DNA of 57,890 bases from Collinsella sp. TF08-11AT. GTDB taxonomy: Bacteria > Actinomycetota > Coriobacteriia > Coriobacteriales > Coriobacteriaceae. The stretch is taken from assembly GCF_003437035.1 (NCBI RefSeq), contig NZ_QSRL01000007.1, forward strand, positions 1 through 57,890, read 5' to 3'. The position numbers were made by a program, and so were the translations under genes. Below, one piece after another: positions 5,679-14,450 of the stretch (position 1 is its first letter; each line of letters starts with the position of its first letter). The notes under the pieces were generated by a model that was given only the letters and a program-made list of their open reading frames with translations, was not told where the DNA came from and ran no database searches.

Positions 5679-8039
5679 CTAAACGCGGCGCTTAAGCTGG
5701 GCTCCACCCTCACCGGGCATCAGGCGGCGCGCGTCGTAGACCGAGTCAACGCTGCTGATGGAGGCCAGCAGCGGATCCAGACCACTCGCGTCCGAGATCT
5801 CGACCATAAAGCGCAGGGTCGCAATGCCCTCGCGGTTGGTCGACGTGGCGGCAGAAAGGATATTGCCGCCCGCATCGCCAATGGCAATGGTGACATCCTT
5901 GAGCAGGCCCATGCGGTCCAGGCACTCGACCACGATCTCGACCTGGAAAAGCGTATCGGCAGCACCATCCCACTCTACGTCAATCATGCGCTCGGGATGC
6001 TCCATAAGACCCTTGACGTTGGGACAGTTGGCGCGATGCACCGAAACGCCACGACCGCGCGTGATGAAGCCGACGATGTCGTCGCCCGTCACGGGGTTGC
6101 AGCAATGAGCCAGACGGACCAGTAGGCCGCTGTTGCTCTCGCCCTTGACGATAATGCCGTTACTGGCGCTCTTGCCGCGCTTTTGCGGCTTGCGGTTGGA
6201 GCCGCGAGCAGGCTGCTTCACGACCTCGGCGATAGCCTCGGCCTTGGTGAGCTGTTCATCGGGCTTGGGGTCCAAGATTTGCTCGACCTTATTGCCCACA
6301 GCGCGCGGGGCAACCTTGCCGGCGCCGACGGCGGCAAACAGGTCCTCGAGCTGCTTGAAGTTAAACTGCTCCGCCACGGCGTTGAGCGCACGCGTCGAAC
6401 GCGGCGTAGAAATGCCATAGCCACGCTTGCGCAGGTCCTTAGCCAGCATATCGCGACCAGCAGCAGCGTCGTCGTCCTTGGTCGCAGCGGCAAAATAGCG
6501 GCGGATCTTTGACTTGGCGGAAGGTGTCTTAACGATCTTGAGCCAATCACGCGACGGCTTGGAACTCTTGTTAGTCAGAATCTCGACACGGTCACCCGTC
6601 TTAATCTCGTGCGTGAGCGGAGCCACCGCACCGTTGATTTTGGCGCCGACGCAATGGTTTCCCACCTCGGTGTGAACGGCGTAGGCAAAGTCGAGCGGCG
6701 TGGAGCCGGCACGAAGCGCCATGACCTCGCCCTTGGGCGTAAAGACAAAGATCTCCTGATCGAAGAGGTCGACCTTCAGCGAATGCAGGTATTCCTTGGC
6801 ATCGGTGATCTCGTCGGAAGCCGCCCAATCGAGCGAATGCTTGAGCCAGTTGATCTGGTCGTCCAAACGTTGAGCGTCATTGGTCTTGGAAGCAGACGAT
6901 CCGCCCGACTTCTTATATAGCCAGTGGGCGGCAATGCCGTACTCGGCCTGCTCATGCATCTCATAGGTTCGAATCTGAATCTCGAGCGGGCGGGCCGTGG
7001 GGCCGATAACCGTCGTATGGAGCGACTGGTAGTTATTGACCTTGGGCATGGCGATATAATCTTTAAAGCGACCGGGCATGGGGTGCCACAGCGTATGCAC
7101 CGCGCCGAGCGTGGAGTAGCAATCGCGCACCGAATGCGTGATGACGCGCAGTGCCACCAGGTCGTAGATCTCGGAGAATTCCTTGCCCTTGCGCTTCATC
7201 TTTTGGTAGATGGACCAATAGTGCTTGGAACGGCCGTTGATCTGGAAGTCCTCTAGACCAATGCGGTTGAGCTCATCGGTAAGCGTCTTGATGGTCTCGG
7301 CAAGGTAGCGCTCGCGGACCTCGCGCGACTCAGCCACCATGCGCGCGATGCGCTGGTAGGCATCGGGCTCCAGGTAGAAGAAGGACAGGTCCTCGAGTTC
7401 CCACTTAATAGAGCTCATGCCCAGGCGGTCGGCCAAGGGCGCGTACACGTCCATGGTCTCGCGCGCCTTAAACAGGCGACGGTCCTCACGCAAGGCCGCA
7501 AGGGTGCGCATGTTGTGCAGACGGTCGGCAAGCTTAACGATGATGACGCGGATGTCCTTGGACATGGCGAGGAACATCTTTCGCAGCGTGAGCGCCTGTT
7601 TCTCGTCCATGCTGTCGACTTCGATGTTGGTGAGCTTGGTCACGCCATCGACGAGCTCGGCCACCGTATCGCCAAACAGGCCGGAAACATCGGCAAGCGA
7701 GGTCTCGGTATCCTCGACGGTATCGTGTAGCAGCGCGGCGCACACCACGTCACAGTCCATCTTGAGATCGGCCAAAATGATGGCCACCTCGACGGGATGG
7801 TTGATGTACATCTCACCCGAGCGGCGCTTTTGGTTGCAGTGCTTCTCGGCAGCAAAGCAATAGGCCTGCTCCACCTTAGAAAAGTCGTCCTCATTCATAT
7901 ATTTGAGGCACAGGCGCTCCAGCTTGTCGTAGCTGTCCGCCATAATCTCGGGCGGCAGCTCATCGGCATGCTTATAGTGCTCCATCTCCGAGAACGGCTG
8001 GAGGGCGGAATCATGGGCGGTACGGGCTGCGGCATCCAT
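5679..8039 (-). CDS. rel: bifunctional (p)ppGpp synthetase/hydrolase (Rel)
   Basis: A long RelA/SpoT homologue of 786 residues that makes and degrades the stringent-response alarmone. Domain order: N-terminal hydrolase with the HD pair in ALLHDTVED (about residues 105-106), synthetase (about 255-390, with GRSKHYWSIYQK and NNYQSLHTTV), TGS domain (about 415-480, FVFTPKGEVMAL), a helical and Cys-containing region (LAHCCNPVTGDDI) and a C-terminal ACT domain. The intact HD motif argues for hydrolase activity, so this is Rel and not a synthetase-only RelA. The start is the ATG at 8037-8039, behind AAGGGGA. It follows the recJ-like gene by only 15 bases, so the two are probably one operon. Confidence 0.95.
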   Translation of the reverse strand: MDAAARTAHDSALQPFSEMEHYKHADELPPEIMADSYDKLERLCLKYMNEDDFSKVEQAYCFAAEKHCNQKRRSGEMYINHPVEVAIILADLKMDCDVVCAALLHDTVEDTETSLADVSGLFGDTVAELVDGVTKLTNIEVDSMDEKQALTLRKMFLAMSKDIRVIIVKLADRLHNMRTLAALREDRRLFKARETMDVYAPLADRLGMSSIKWELEDLSFFYLEPDAYQRIARMVAESREVRERYLAETIKTLTDELNRIGLEDFQINGRSKHYWSIYQKMKRKGKEFSEIYDLVALRVITHSVRDCYSTLGAVHTLWHPMPGRFKDYIAMPKVNNYQSLHTTVIGPTARPLEIQIRTYEMHEQAEYGIAAHWLYKKSGGSSASKTNDAQRLDDQINWLKHSLDWAASDEITDAKEYLHSLKVDLFDQEIFVFTPKGEVMALRAGSTPLDFAYAVHTEVGNHCVGAKINGAVAPLTHEIKTGDRVEILTNKSSKPSRDWLKIVKTPSAKSKIRRYFAAATKDDDAAAGRDMLAKDLRKRGYGISTPRSTRALNAVAEQFNFKQLEDLFAAVGAGKVAPRAVGNKVEQILDPKPDEQLTKAEAIAEVVKQPARGSNRKPQKRGKSASNGIIVKGESNSGLLVRLAHCCNPVTGDDIVGFITRGRGVSVHRANCPNVKGLMEHPERMIDVEWDGAADTLFQVEIVVECLDRMGLLKDVTIAIGDAGGNILSAATSTNREGIATLRFMVEISDASGLDPLLASISSVDSVYDARRLMPGEGGAQLKRRV

Positions 8040-8054
8040 CGAGGTCCCCTTCCC

Positions 8055-11000
8055 CTAGGCCCGCGGTACGATCGGGCGGTTAACTTTGGCTAGCATATCA
8101 GAAGCGCACGAATCGAGCGCCCAACTCCGGAAAGCCGAGAACTCCATGCGCGAGCGCAAGCCCTCCAAATAGCGAATCGACCTGCTCAATTGCACGCGGC
8201 CGGGGTTTTCGGCCATCGCGATGCGACGGGTGTCGTCAAACCCCGAAACGCGACAGAAACCAAGCTCTTCGAAGATTCCCAGGCCGCTTTCCACCGAGCG
8301 CTCGTCAACCGGCGTGCGAGCATCGATGGCAAGACACATCTGAGCGATGTCGATATCGCTCGCGCTAAAGGAATCGTCCCCGGTCTTGCCGCGGTTGGAG
8401 CGCCACATGGTCTGCAACGCGCGATAGAGCGTGACGAGTTCGTCGCGCTCGGGCGCATAGCAGTCGAGTAGGCGCTCGTTAATGCGGGCGTCGCGCGACG
8501 AATAGAGCAGATGGATCACGGCGGGCTGGCCATCGCGACCGGCGCGGCCGCTCATCTGGTTAAACTCAATGCCGCCAAACGGCATGTGGTAGAGCACGAC
8601 ATGGCGGATATCGGGCAGGTTCACGCCCTCACCAAAGGCAGATGTCGAAACGATGCAACTGAGGCTTCCGTCACGAAACGCTTCCTCGACACGGCGACGA
8701 TCGGAGCGCGCAAGCCCCGCGTTATAGAACGCGATGCGGGTCGCGCAATCGGGTACCCGCTTGCGCAGCGTCTTAGCAAGCGCCACGGACTGATCACGCG
8801 AATTGACGTAGATGACGGTCTTCTCCCCCGTCGCGACGATGGACACCAGGCGGTTTTCGCGGCTCGCAAGATCGCGGTCGTCCTCGAGCTGCAAGTTCTC
8901 GCGCACGGTCTCGTCGACCACCGTACGGGTAATCGGCAACACGCGGGCAAGCTCCGCCACGACCGGAGCCGTCGCGGTGGCCGTCGCCGCCATAACGACC
9001 GGATCGCCCAGGGCCTTGAGGATATCGGGCATGTCGAGGTATGCGCTACGGTCGCCGCCCTTGGCAAGACCGGCATGATGCGCCTCGTCGATAACGACAA
9101 ACCCGATACGACCCGAGCGAGCAAAGCGGTCGCGGTGAATAGACAGGAACTCAGGCGTCGTGAGCACGATGCCGGTGCGGCCCGAAGCCAAGCCGGCAAA
9201 CACGTCATCGCGCGCCGCCTCCACGGTCTCGCCGGTCAGCACGCCTACGCCAATGCCGAGCGCAGCCATCGTCGACGAGAGGTGATAGGCCTGGTCGGCA
9301 ACGAGCGCACGCAGCGGATAGACAAAGATACTCGCACGCCCGCGAAGGACCGCCTCGCGCGCGGCGTGCACATGGAAGATAAGAGACTTTCCGCGCCCCG
9401 TTCCCATAACGGCCAGAACACTTTGGTGATCGGCCAGGGCATCGAGCGCTTCGACCTGCGCGCGGTGCGGCTGGTTCGAGCCGATAAAGCTATGGATAAG
9501 CGAGCGCGTGAGCTCGGTATAAGAAAGTTGGGCGAGCGTTTGGCGCTTTCGGGACTCCAGGCGCAGGCCGGAATCCGCCGGCTGCACGCCACGACGAAGC
9601 TCGCATGCCGGATCGTCGACGCTGGGCAGCGTGGTATCGCGGACCAGAACATCCTTGATCATGAGCTTGGGCTTTACGCGACCTTGCCAATGCTCGGCCA
9701 CGGCCTCGAACACCAAGTCGACGGCGCTATCACAATTGATGAGCTTATCGATCTGCGGCACGCGGAACATAATGGCCGGCACACTCGCGGCGCCATCGGT
9801 CGCCACGAAGCGCATGTGCTCGCCGGTTTTGCCCACCACGGCGCGATCGCACATTGTCACGCCCTCGGCCGCCAACAGCGGCACCTTGTTGCCCTGGCCA
9901 AACGGCTCAAGACGGGAGATCTGCTCGATGGTCTCAATATTCAGCTCGGAAAGGTCGACGGTGGCGGCGACCTCGTCGGTGTCTTCAAAGTCCTCGGCGG
10001 GAAGCTCCGATAGCACGGCGGAAAGGCGGCGGCGGAACTCATCGAGCTTGGATGCCTCGATGGTCACACCCACCGCACCGGCATGTCCGCCGCGACGAAT
10101 CAGCAGGTCGGAACAGCGCTCGACGGCGTCAAACAGGTTAACTTTGCCCACCGAGCGGCCCGATCCGCGTGCAACGCCGTCCTCGATCGAGAAGAGCAGC
10201 GCCGGCACGTGATAGCGATTGGTCAGGCGGCTCGCCACGATGCCCTTGACGCCCTCGTGCCAGCCCTCGCCACCCACGACGATTGCGCGTCCGCCGTCAT
10301 AGGTCTTCTCGACCTTTGCCATGGCATCGCGCGTGAGCTCCGCCTCGATCTCACGGCGCTGGCGGTTGATTTCCTCGAGCTCAGCCGCCAGCGCGCTTGC
10401 TTCGATGGGATCGCGGGCAAGCAGCAGGTCGAGCGCCAGCTTGGGATCGGCCATGCGACCGGCAGCGTTTAAGCGGGGAATGAGCGAGAACGATAGGCCA
10501 TCCGCCGTAATGCTCGAAAGGTCCGCCTTGGCGAGCGCGGCAAGCGCGATATAGCCGGGACGAGCGGTTACGCGCATCTGCTGGATGCCCTCGGCAACCA
10601 GCGCGCGGTTCTCGGGCGTGAGCGGCATCATGTCGGACACGGTGCCCAGCGCCGCGACCTCGATTAGCGAACGCCAATACGACGGCTTGCCCAAGCGCTC
10701 ACCCAGGACTTGCACCAGCTTGAGCGCCACACCAGCACCGGCAAGTTCACGCGAGGGTCCCTCATCCTCGAGCTTGGGGTCGGTCAGGGGCACGCCCTGC
10801 GGCACCTGGTCGGAGGGCTCGTGATGGTCCGTAACCACCAGATCGATTCCCAGGCTCTCCAGATAGGAAACCTCTTCCTTGGCGGCAATGCCGTTATCGA
10901 CGGTCACGATCAACTGGGGGCGAGCGAGCTCGTTGACGCGGTCGAGCGCTGCACGCGAAAGACCGTAGCCCTCGTCAAAGCGATGCGGGATAAACGGCGT

Positions 11001-11342
11001 GACGTTGGCGCCAAACGAACGTAGCGCCTCGGTCAACAGACAAGTCGACGTAATGCCGTCGACGTCAAAATCGCCAAAGACGGCGATGCGCTCGTGGCTG
11101 CGAATAGCACGCTCAACACGGTCAGCGACGACCGCCATGCCCGGAATAACGAGCGGATTCGCCCAGTCGCGATCGAGCGAAGGCGTCAAAAACAGCTGGC
11201 CTTCCTCGATGGATGTAATGCCGTGCGCAACCATAATGCGCGCCACCAGCCCGGGTATGCCCAGGCCAGCCGAAAGCTCCTTTTCGAGCTCGGGGTTTTG
11301 CCGAGCGACCGCCCAGCGATGCGTCGTCTTAAGCGATGACAT
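8055..11342 (-). CDS. recJ: RecJ single-strand exonuclease fused to RecQ-like helicase
   Basis: A 1095-residue fusion. The N-terminal half is RecJ: DHH-family motifs FGDFDVDG (about 89-96), VDNG, TDHH (about 171-174), RLNAAGRM and the DHHA1 motif RRGGHAGAVG, followed by the OB region. RecJ degrades single-stranded DNA 5' to 3' in recombination and repair. The second half is a superfamily 2 helicase: Walker A MGTGRGKS (about 646-653), DEAH (about 752-755), AATATAT and motif VI QMSGRAGRDG (about 929-938), close to RecQ but without an obvious zinc or HRDC domain. Ordinary RecJ is about 550-800 residues, so the helicase is an added half. RecJ and RecQ act together in RecF-pathway resection, which makes the fusion logical. 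The start was set at ATG 11340-11342, 15 codons inside the longest GTG-started frame; the ribosome-binding site is modest. Confidence 0.93.
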   Translation of the reverse strand: MSSLKTTHRWAVARQNPELEKELSAGLGIPGLVARIMVAHGITSIEEGQLFLTPSLDRDWANPLVIPGMAVVADRVERAIRSHERIAVFGDFDVDGITSTCLLTEALRSFGANVTPFIPHRFDEGYGLSRAALDRVNELARPQLIVTVDNGIAAKEEVSYLESLGIDLVVTDHHEPSDQVPQGVPLTDPKLEDEGPSRELAGAGVALKLVQVLGERLGKPSYWRSLIEVAALGTVSDMMPLTPENRALVAEGIQQMRVTARPGYIALAALAKADLSSITADGLSFSLIPRLNAAGRMADPKLALDLLLARDPIEASALAAELEEINRQRREIEAELTRDAMAKVEKTYDGGRAIVVGGEGWHEGVKGIVASRLTNRYHVPALLFSIEDGVARGSGRSVGKVNLFDAVERCSDLLIRRGGHAGAVGVTIEASKLDEFRRRLSAVLSELPAEDFEDTDEVAATVDLSELNIETIEQISRLEPFGQGNKVPLLAAEGVTMCDRAVVGKTGEHMRFVATDGAASVPAIMFRVPQIDKLINCDSAVDLVFEAVAEHWQGRVKPKLMIKDVLVRDTTLPSVDDPACELRRGVQPADSGLRLESRKRQTLAQLSYTELTRSLIHSFIGSNQPHRAQVEALDALADHQSVLAVMGTGRGKSLIFHVHAAREAVLRGRASIFVYPLRALVADQAYHLSSTMAALGIGVGVLTGETVEAARDDVFAGLASGRTGIVLTTPEFLSIHRDRFARSGRIGFVVIDEAHHAGLAKGGDRSAYLDMPDILKALGDPVVMAATATATAPVVAELARVLPITRTVVDETVRENLQLEDDRDLASRENRLVSIVATGEKTVIYVNSRDQSVALAKTLRKRVPDCATRIAFYNAGLARSDRRRVEEAFRDGSLSCIVSTSAFGEGVNLPDIRHVVLYHMPFGGIEFNQMSGRAGRDGQPAVIHLLYSSRDARINERLLDCYAPERDELVTLYRALQTMWRSNRGKTGDDSFSASDIDIAQMCLAIDARTPVDERSVESGLGIFEELGFCRVSGFDDTRRIAMAENPGRVQLSRSIRYLEGLRSRMEFSAFRSWALDSCASDMLAKVNRPIVPRA

Positions 11343-11450
11343 AGGCGCCCACCCCCGATAGGGGCAGGTCGCCGCGATACCTCTCACGGTTCATAGCGAT
11401 GAGTCCTCTGTGTATACCCGCTTCGGCAGGCAGATCTGTTGAACGGATTT

Positions 11451-11477
11451 ATTATACCGTGCAGCGCGGACGCACAA
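11451..11477 (-). promoter_or_regulatory. likely promoter of recJ-rel
   Basis: Minus strand carries a perfect TATAAT (11451-11456) with TTGTGC (11472-11477) 15 bases upstream. It lies about 110 bases before the recJ start. The spacing is short, but the -10 is a consensus match. Confidence 0.45.
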
Positions 11478-11617
11478 CGTCCAGCACGCCGCGGTTTCGA
11501 TAAACGAGGGCGGTAATACCCTCGAAATAATCGAGCGTTTCTAACGCACGGACGCATGCAAGCGTCTAGCATATCCATTCAAAACGGATTCACGAGCAAA
11601 GGGAGTCACAAGAGCAT

Positions 11618-12616
11618 ATGAAGAAATGGGTTGGACTGGGCAAGTTTCTCGCGGGGCACATGCAGGTCATCGTTCCGATTTGCGTGACGCTCGGCGTGCT
11701 CTTTCCCCAGCAGATCGGCGTGCTCAAGCCCATCGTTCCCGCCTTGTTTGCCTTTATGACGTTTCAGGGTGCGCTCAGCAACACCTTTCACCAGGTGGCC
11801 GAGGTGTTCCGCCGTCCCCTACATTTGATTTTGGCGTTATTTGTCTCGGCCGTGCTCATCCCCATCGCGGCGTATGCCATGGGCTCACTGTTCTTTGGTT
11901 CCAACCCAAACCTTGTCTGCGGCATCGTGCTCGAGTACAGCGTACCCGTGGCAGTCACCGCCTTTATGTGGATCAGCATGTTCGGCGGCAACGGCCCGCT
12001 CGCGCTCACCATCATCCTGACGTCCTCGGTCATCTCGCCCGTCACGATTCCGCTCACGCTTAAGCTCCTGCTGGGTGCCACCGTTGCAATCGATGTTACG
12101 GGCATGATGCAGAACATGGCCTTTATGATCGCCATCCCCGCCGTGCTCGGCATCGTGATCAACGAGTTCACGCGCGGATGGGGACACGAGAAACTCTCCC
12201 CCGCGCTTTCGCCCGCCTGCAAGTTTATGATGATGGGTGTCATCGCCTCCAACTCCACCGCCATGAGCGAGTACGTGCTACACATGAATGCGGTGCGCCT
12301 GGAAGTCGCCCTCTTTATTTTGACCTTCGCCATCAGCGGCTTTGTCGTCGGCATTCTGGTCGCCCGCGCGTTGCACCTGCCGTATAGCGAGACGACCACC
12401 ATGTGCTTTACCTGCGGCATGCGCAATATCTCTTCGGGCGCCGTCATCGCCACGCAGTATTTTCCCGGCGAGGTCGTGTTTCCCGTCATGTGCGGAACGC
12501 TGTTTCAGCAGGTGCTCGCCTCGGTTATCGGACATCTCTTTGAGCGACTGACCGGCGAGGAGCGCGCCGCCCAGCGCAAGCGCGTCGAGGCCGGCCGCGA
12601 CGCCATGGGACGCTAG
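11618..12616 (+). CDS. bile acid:sodium symporter family (BASS) transporter
   Basis: A 332-residue polytopic membrane protein with about nine or ten hydrophobic helices. The pattern, with helix-breaking stretches such as LEYSVPVAVTAFMW and the C-terminal CGMRNISSGAVIA followed by FPVMCGTLFQQ, fits the BASS/BART superfamily, whose members move bile acids, organic anions or keto acids with sodium. The GMRN-type segment is the crossover motif of the family. The substrate cannot be told; in a gut Coriobacterium bile acid or an organic anion are both possible. The start follows AAAGGGAG about 12 bases upstream, a long spacing. It is convergent with the GalT-like gene, separated by 30 bases. Confidence 0.82.
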   Translation: MKKWVGLGKFLAGHMQVIVPICVTLGVLFPQQIGVLKPIVPALFAFMTFQGALSNTFHQVAEVFRRPLHLILALFVSAVLIPIAAYAMGSLFFGSNPNLVCGIVLEYSVPVAVTAFMWISMFGGNGPLALTIILTSSVISPVTIPLTLKLLLGATVAIDVTGMMQNMAFMIAIPAVLGIVINEFTRGWGHEKLSPALSPACKFMMMGVIASNSTAMSEYVLHMNAVRLEVALFILTFAISGFVVGILVARALHLPYSETTTMCFTCGMRNISSGAVIATQYFPGEVVFPVMCGTLFQQVLASVIGHLFERLTGEERAAQRKRVEAGRDAMGR

Positions 12617-12646
12617 ACTGTCCGCATTACGCGGGTGATAGTCTTG

Positions 12647-13444
12647 CTATACGAGCGTTTCCAGATGCGCACGCAGGCGCTCTGCATCGATATCGAGCGT
12701 GGTCTCGGCATTGACCTGGGCCAAACGATAACCGACAAAGTAGGGCGAAACCACCCAACGCGGCAACACCTTGGCAATGGTCCGGCCGTCCATGTGGTAG
12801 AAGAACAAGTTGTACGACTCCGCGCGGCCGCCGTGGTGCTCGTGCAGGATATAGTGCAGGGCCACCTGAATCGCATCGGCAAACAGGTCCGCTTCGGCTT
12901 GGTCGCGGGCGTCGTCGCTGGCGGCGATTCCCTGTGGAGCCGAGACGTTAACCTCAAAGAATCCCATAATCGGTTCGGTTGAGATGTTGACCGAGATTCT
13001 CCCCTGTTGCCAAACATTGATGCCTTCGAAATTGGCGGAAGCCAGCGAAGCATAGCCGTCTTCCTGCTCCAAGCCCACAATCTGCATGTGTGGATGGACG
13101 AGGCTGCCGCCCGAAAGCGGGCCTTTGTTCTTGTACAGGAGCACACTGCGGTACTGTTGGGAATCGAGCATCTGCTGCCAACAGCCCAGGGCAAACCGCA
13201 TCACATGATGCAGCTCATCCGGTTCATAGGTCGCCAGGTCGGCGTCGTGATTGGCAGACTCGATCAATACGGTCTGACGGGTGGCCCGCAAGGTCTTGAA
13301 CTTATTCTCGAGCCAGATGCAGTCACCATCGCGCTGGATGACGCTGGCGAGCCCCTCCGTATCACAAAAGGGGCACGCGGTGCCAGGGCGACGATTATCG
13401 TCGGGCTTACCGCTCGCCTGCTGAACGTCAAATACCAGTGCCAC
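12647..13444 (-). CDS. GalT-like HIT-superfamily protein (DUF4931)
   Basis: A 265-residue protein resembling galactose-1-phosphate uridylyltransferases. A zinc-type CPFC (Cys24, Cys27) precedes the HIT-like catalytic segment HPHMQ (His117, His119, Gln121), the arrangement of GalT (H-P-H-x-Q). It is shorter than classical GalT (about 340-500 residues) and looks like the DUF4931 family, so nucleotidyl transfer to a sugar phosphate or nucleotide phosphorylase activity is inferred. It starts at GTG 13442-13444 with GGAGGTG inside the end of cutC, 3 bases after the cutC stop, so translation is coupled. Confidence 0.8.
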   Translation of the reverse strand: MALVFDVQQASGKPDDNRRPGTACPFCDTEGLASVIQRDGDCIWLENKFKTLRATRQTVLIESANHDADLATYEPDELHHVMRFALGCWQQMLDSQQYRSVLLYKNKGPLSGGSLVHPHMQIVGLEQEDGYASLASANFEGINVWQQGRISVNISTEPIMGFFEVNVSAPQGIAASDDARDQAEADLFADAIQVALHYILHEHHGGRAESYNLFFYHMDGRTIAKVLPRWVVSPYFVGYRLAQVNAETTLDIDAERLRAHLETLV

Positions 13445-13447
13445 AGG

Positions 13448-14125
13448 TTACACCTCCAGCGGCACGATCTTGGTGCCATGCAGCTCGGAGACGCCAAGTG
13501 CTGCCGCCACGGCATCGCGGTTGGCCGTGGTAATGCCGCCGCCAGGAAGGATGGTCAGACGGTCGCCCGCGTACTCGATCAAGCGGACCAGGTTTTCGAA
13601 GTTGCCCTCGATCGACGTACCGGCAGCGCCGCCATGCGTGAGGATGCGCGTAACGCCGCAGTCGGCAAGTGTATCAATCGCATCGAGCTGAGCCTCGGGC
13701 GAGAGCTGGTCAAACGCCATGTGGAAGGTGATGTCAAGGGACTCGCGCTTGCACTCCTCGGCCGCACACCCCGCAGCCATCACCAAGGCACCGAGCGTGA
13801 GTTCGTCGAGCGCCCATCCGCCAGCACAAGGCTTGCAACAGCCAAAGACCAGACCATCGACGCCGGCGCTTACGGCAAGGCCCAGATCCATCTCCATCAT
13901 GCGCAGCTCGTCCTGGTTGTAATGAAAGTCCCCGCCGCGCGGACGAATCATGCACATCACGCGCGCATCGTGCTCGTGAGCGTAGCTGACCGTAGCGCTG
14001 ATAACGCCGGCGGAAGGTGTGGTGCCGCCAACGGCAAGGTTGTCGCACAGCTCAATACGACTCGCACCGGCCTTAATGGCCGCCGGCACCCGCTCAAAGT
14101 TCTCGGCACAAAACTCGTACAGCAT
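13448..14125 (-). CDS. cutC: CutC family protein
   Basis: A 225-residue TIM-barrel protein of the CutC family. The opening MLYEFCAENFERVPAAIKAGASRIELCDNL (key parts E-x-C, A-x-R-I-E-L-C), MIRPRGGDFHY and the late ILTHGGAAGT and LPGGGI are family signatures. CutC was linked to copper tolerance in Escherichia coli, but that role is disputed and its enzyme activity is unknown. The start is ATG 14123-14125, behind GGGGGT; the upstream frame extension has no site. It forms a two-gene operon with the GalT-like gene. Confidence 0.92.
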   Translation of the reverse strand: MLYEFCAENFERVPAAIKAGASRIELCDNLAVGGTTPSAGVISATVSYAHEHDARVMCMIRPRGGDFHYNQDELRMMEMDLGLAVSAGVDGLVFGCCKPCAGGWALDELTLGALVMAAGCAAEECKRESLDITFHMAFDQLSPEAQLDAIDTLADCGVTRILTHGGAAGTSIEGNFENLVRLIEYAGDRLTILPGGGITTANRDAVAAALGVSELHGTKIVPLEV

Positions 14126-14183
14126 AGATAGACCCCCGAAGACAGCAGATGTTTTCCGACGGGCATTGTCACACACCCCCATG

Positions 14184-14252
14184 AAGTTGCGGTGGAATAA
14201 GGACTCTTTTGGCCTCTGAGGCTCCCATTTAGTCCCTATTCCACCGCAACTT
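14184..14252. repeat. 22-base inverted repeat element
   Basis: Arms 14184-14205 and 14231-14252 are inverted copies with 21 of 22 bases matching (left arm begins AAGTTGCGGTGGAATA), around a 25-base loop. It lies upstream of cutC, with no coding frame. Confidence 0.8.
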
Positions 14253-14310
14253 AAAGGGGTAGTCGTTGGCATCTGCCACAACGTCGATGTTTTGACAACG
14301 ACAGCGAAAA

Positions 14311-14403
14311 CCCGCCAGAGCGAGCAAGGTGCCTTGAAACGAGGCGGCATTGCCCTTCTGGTCATGCCGCCGAAGTTGAAAGGCAGATTGCCGCTCTGGC
14401 GGG
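14311..14403. repeat. nested inverted repeat (branched fold)
   Basis: Outer arms 14311-14322 and 14392-14403 (CCCGCCAGAGCG and its complement) enclose an inner pair GCGGCAT/ATGCCGC (14344-14350, 14364-14370). The transcript of either strand could form a branched structure. No coding frame is seen. Confidence 0.7.
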
Positions 14404-14419
14404 CTTGCAGCGTCGAGCC

Positions 14420-14447
14420 GTTACGCGGTTTGGTAAAACCGCGTAAC
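14420..14447 (-). terminator. strong hairpin after livF
   Basis: Perfect 12-pair stem GTTACGCGGTTT/AAACCGCGTAAC with a 4-base loop, 3 bases after the livF stop. No T-run follows on the minus strand, so it may protect the mRNA end or act with Rho instead of being a full intrinsic terminator. Confidence 0.55.
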
Positions 14448-14450
14448 TAG

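Noticed and set aside
8511..10013. 500-residue open frame opposite the RecJ-helicase gene
   Set aside because: Antisense to conserved RecJ and helicase motifs. Composition and lack of a start site mark it as a shadow.
13007..14131. 374-residue frame opposite cutC and the GalT-like gene
   Set aside because: Antisense to two recognisable genes. No ribosome-binding site or conserved motif.
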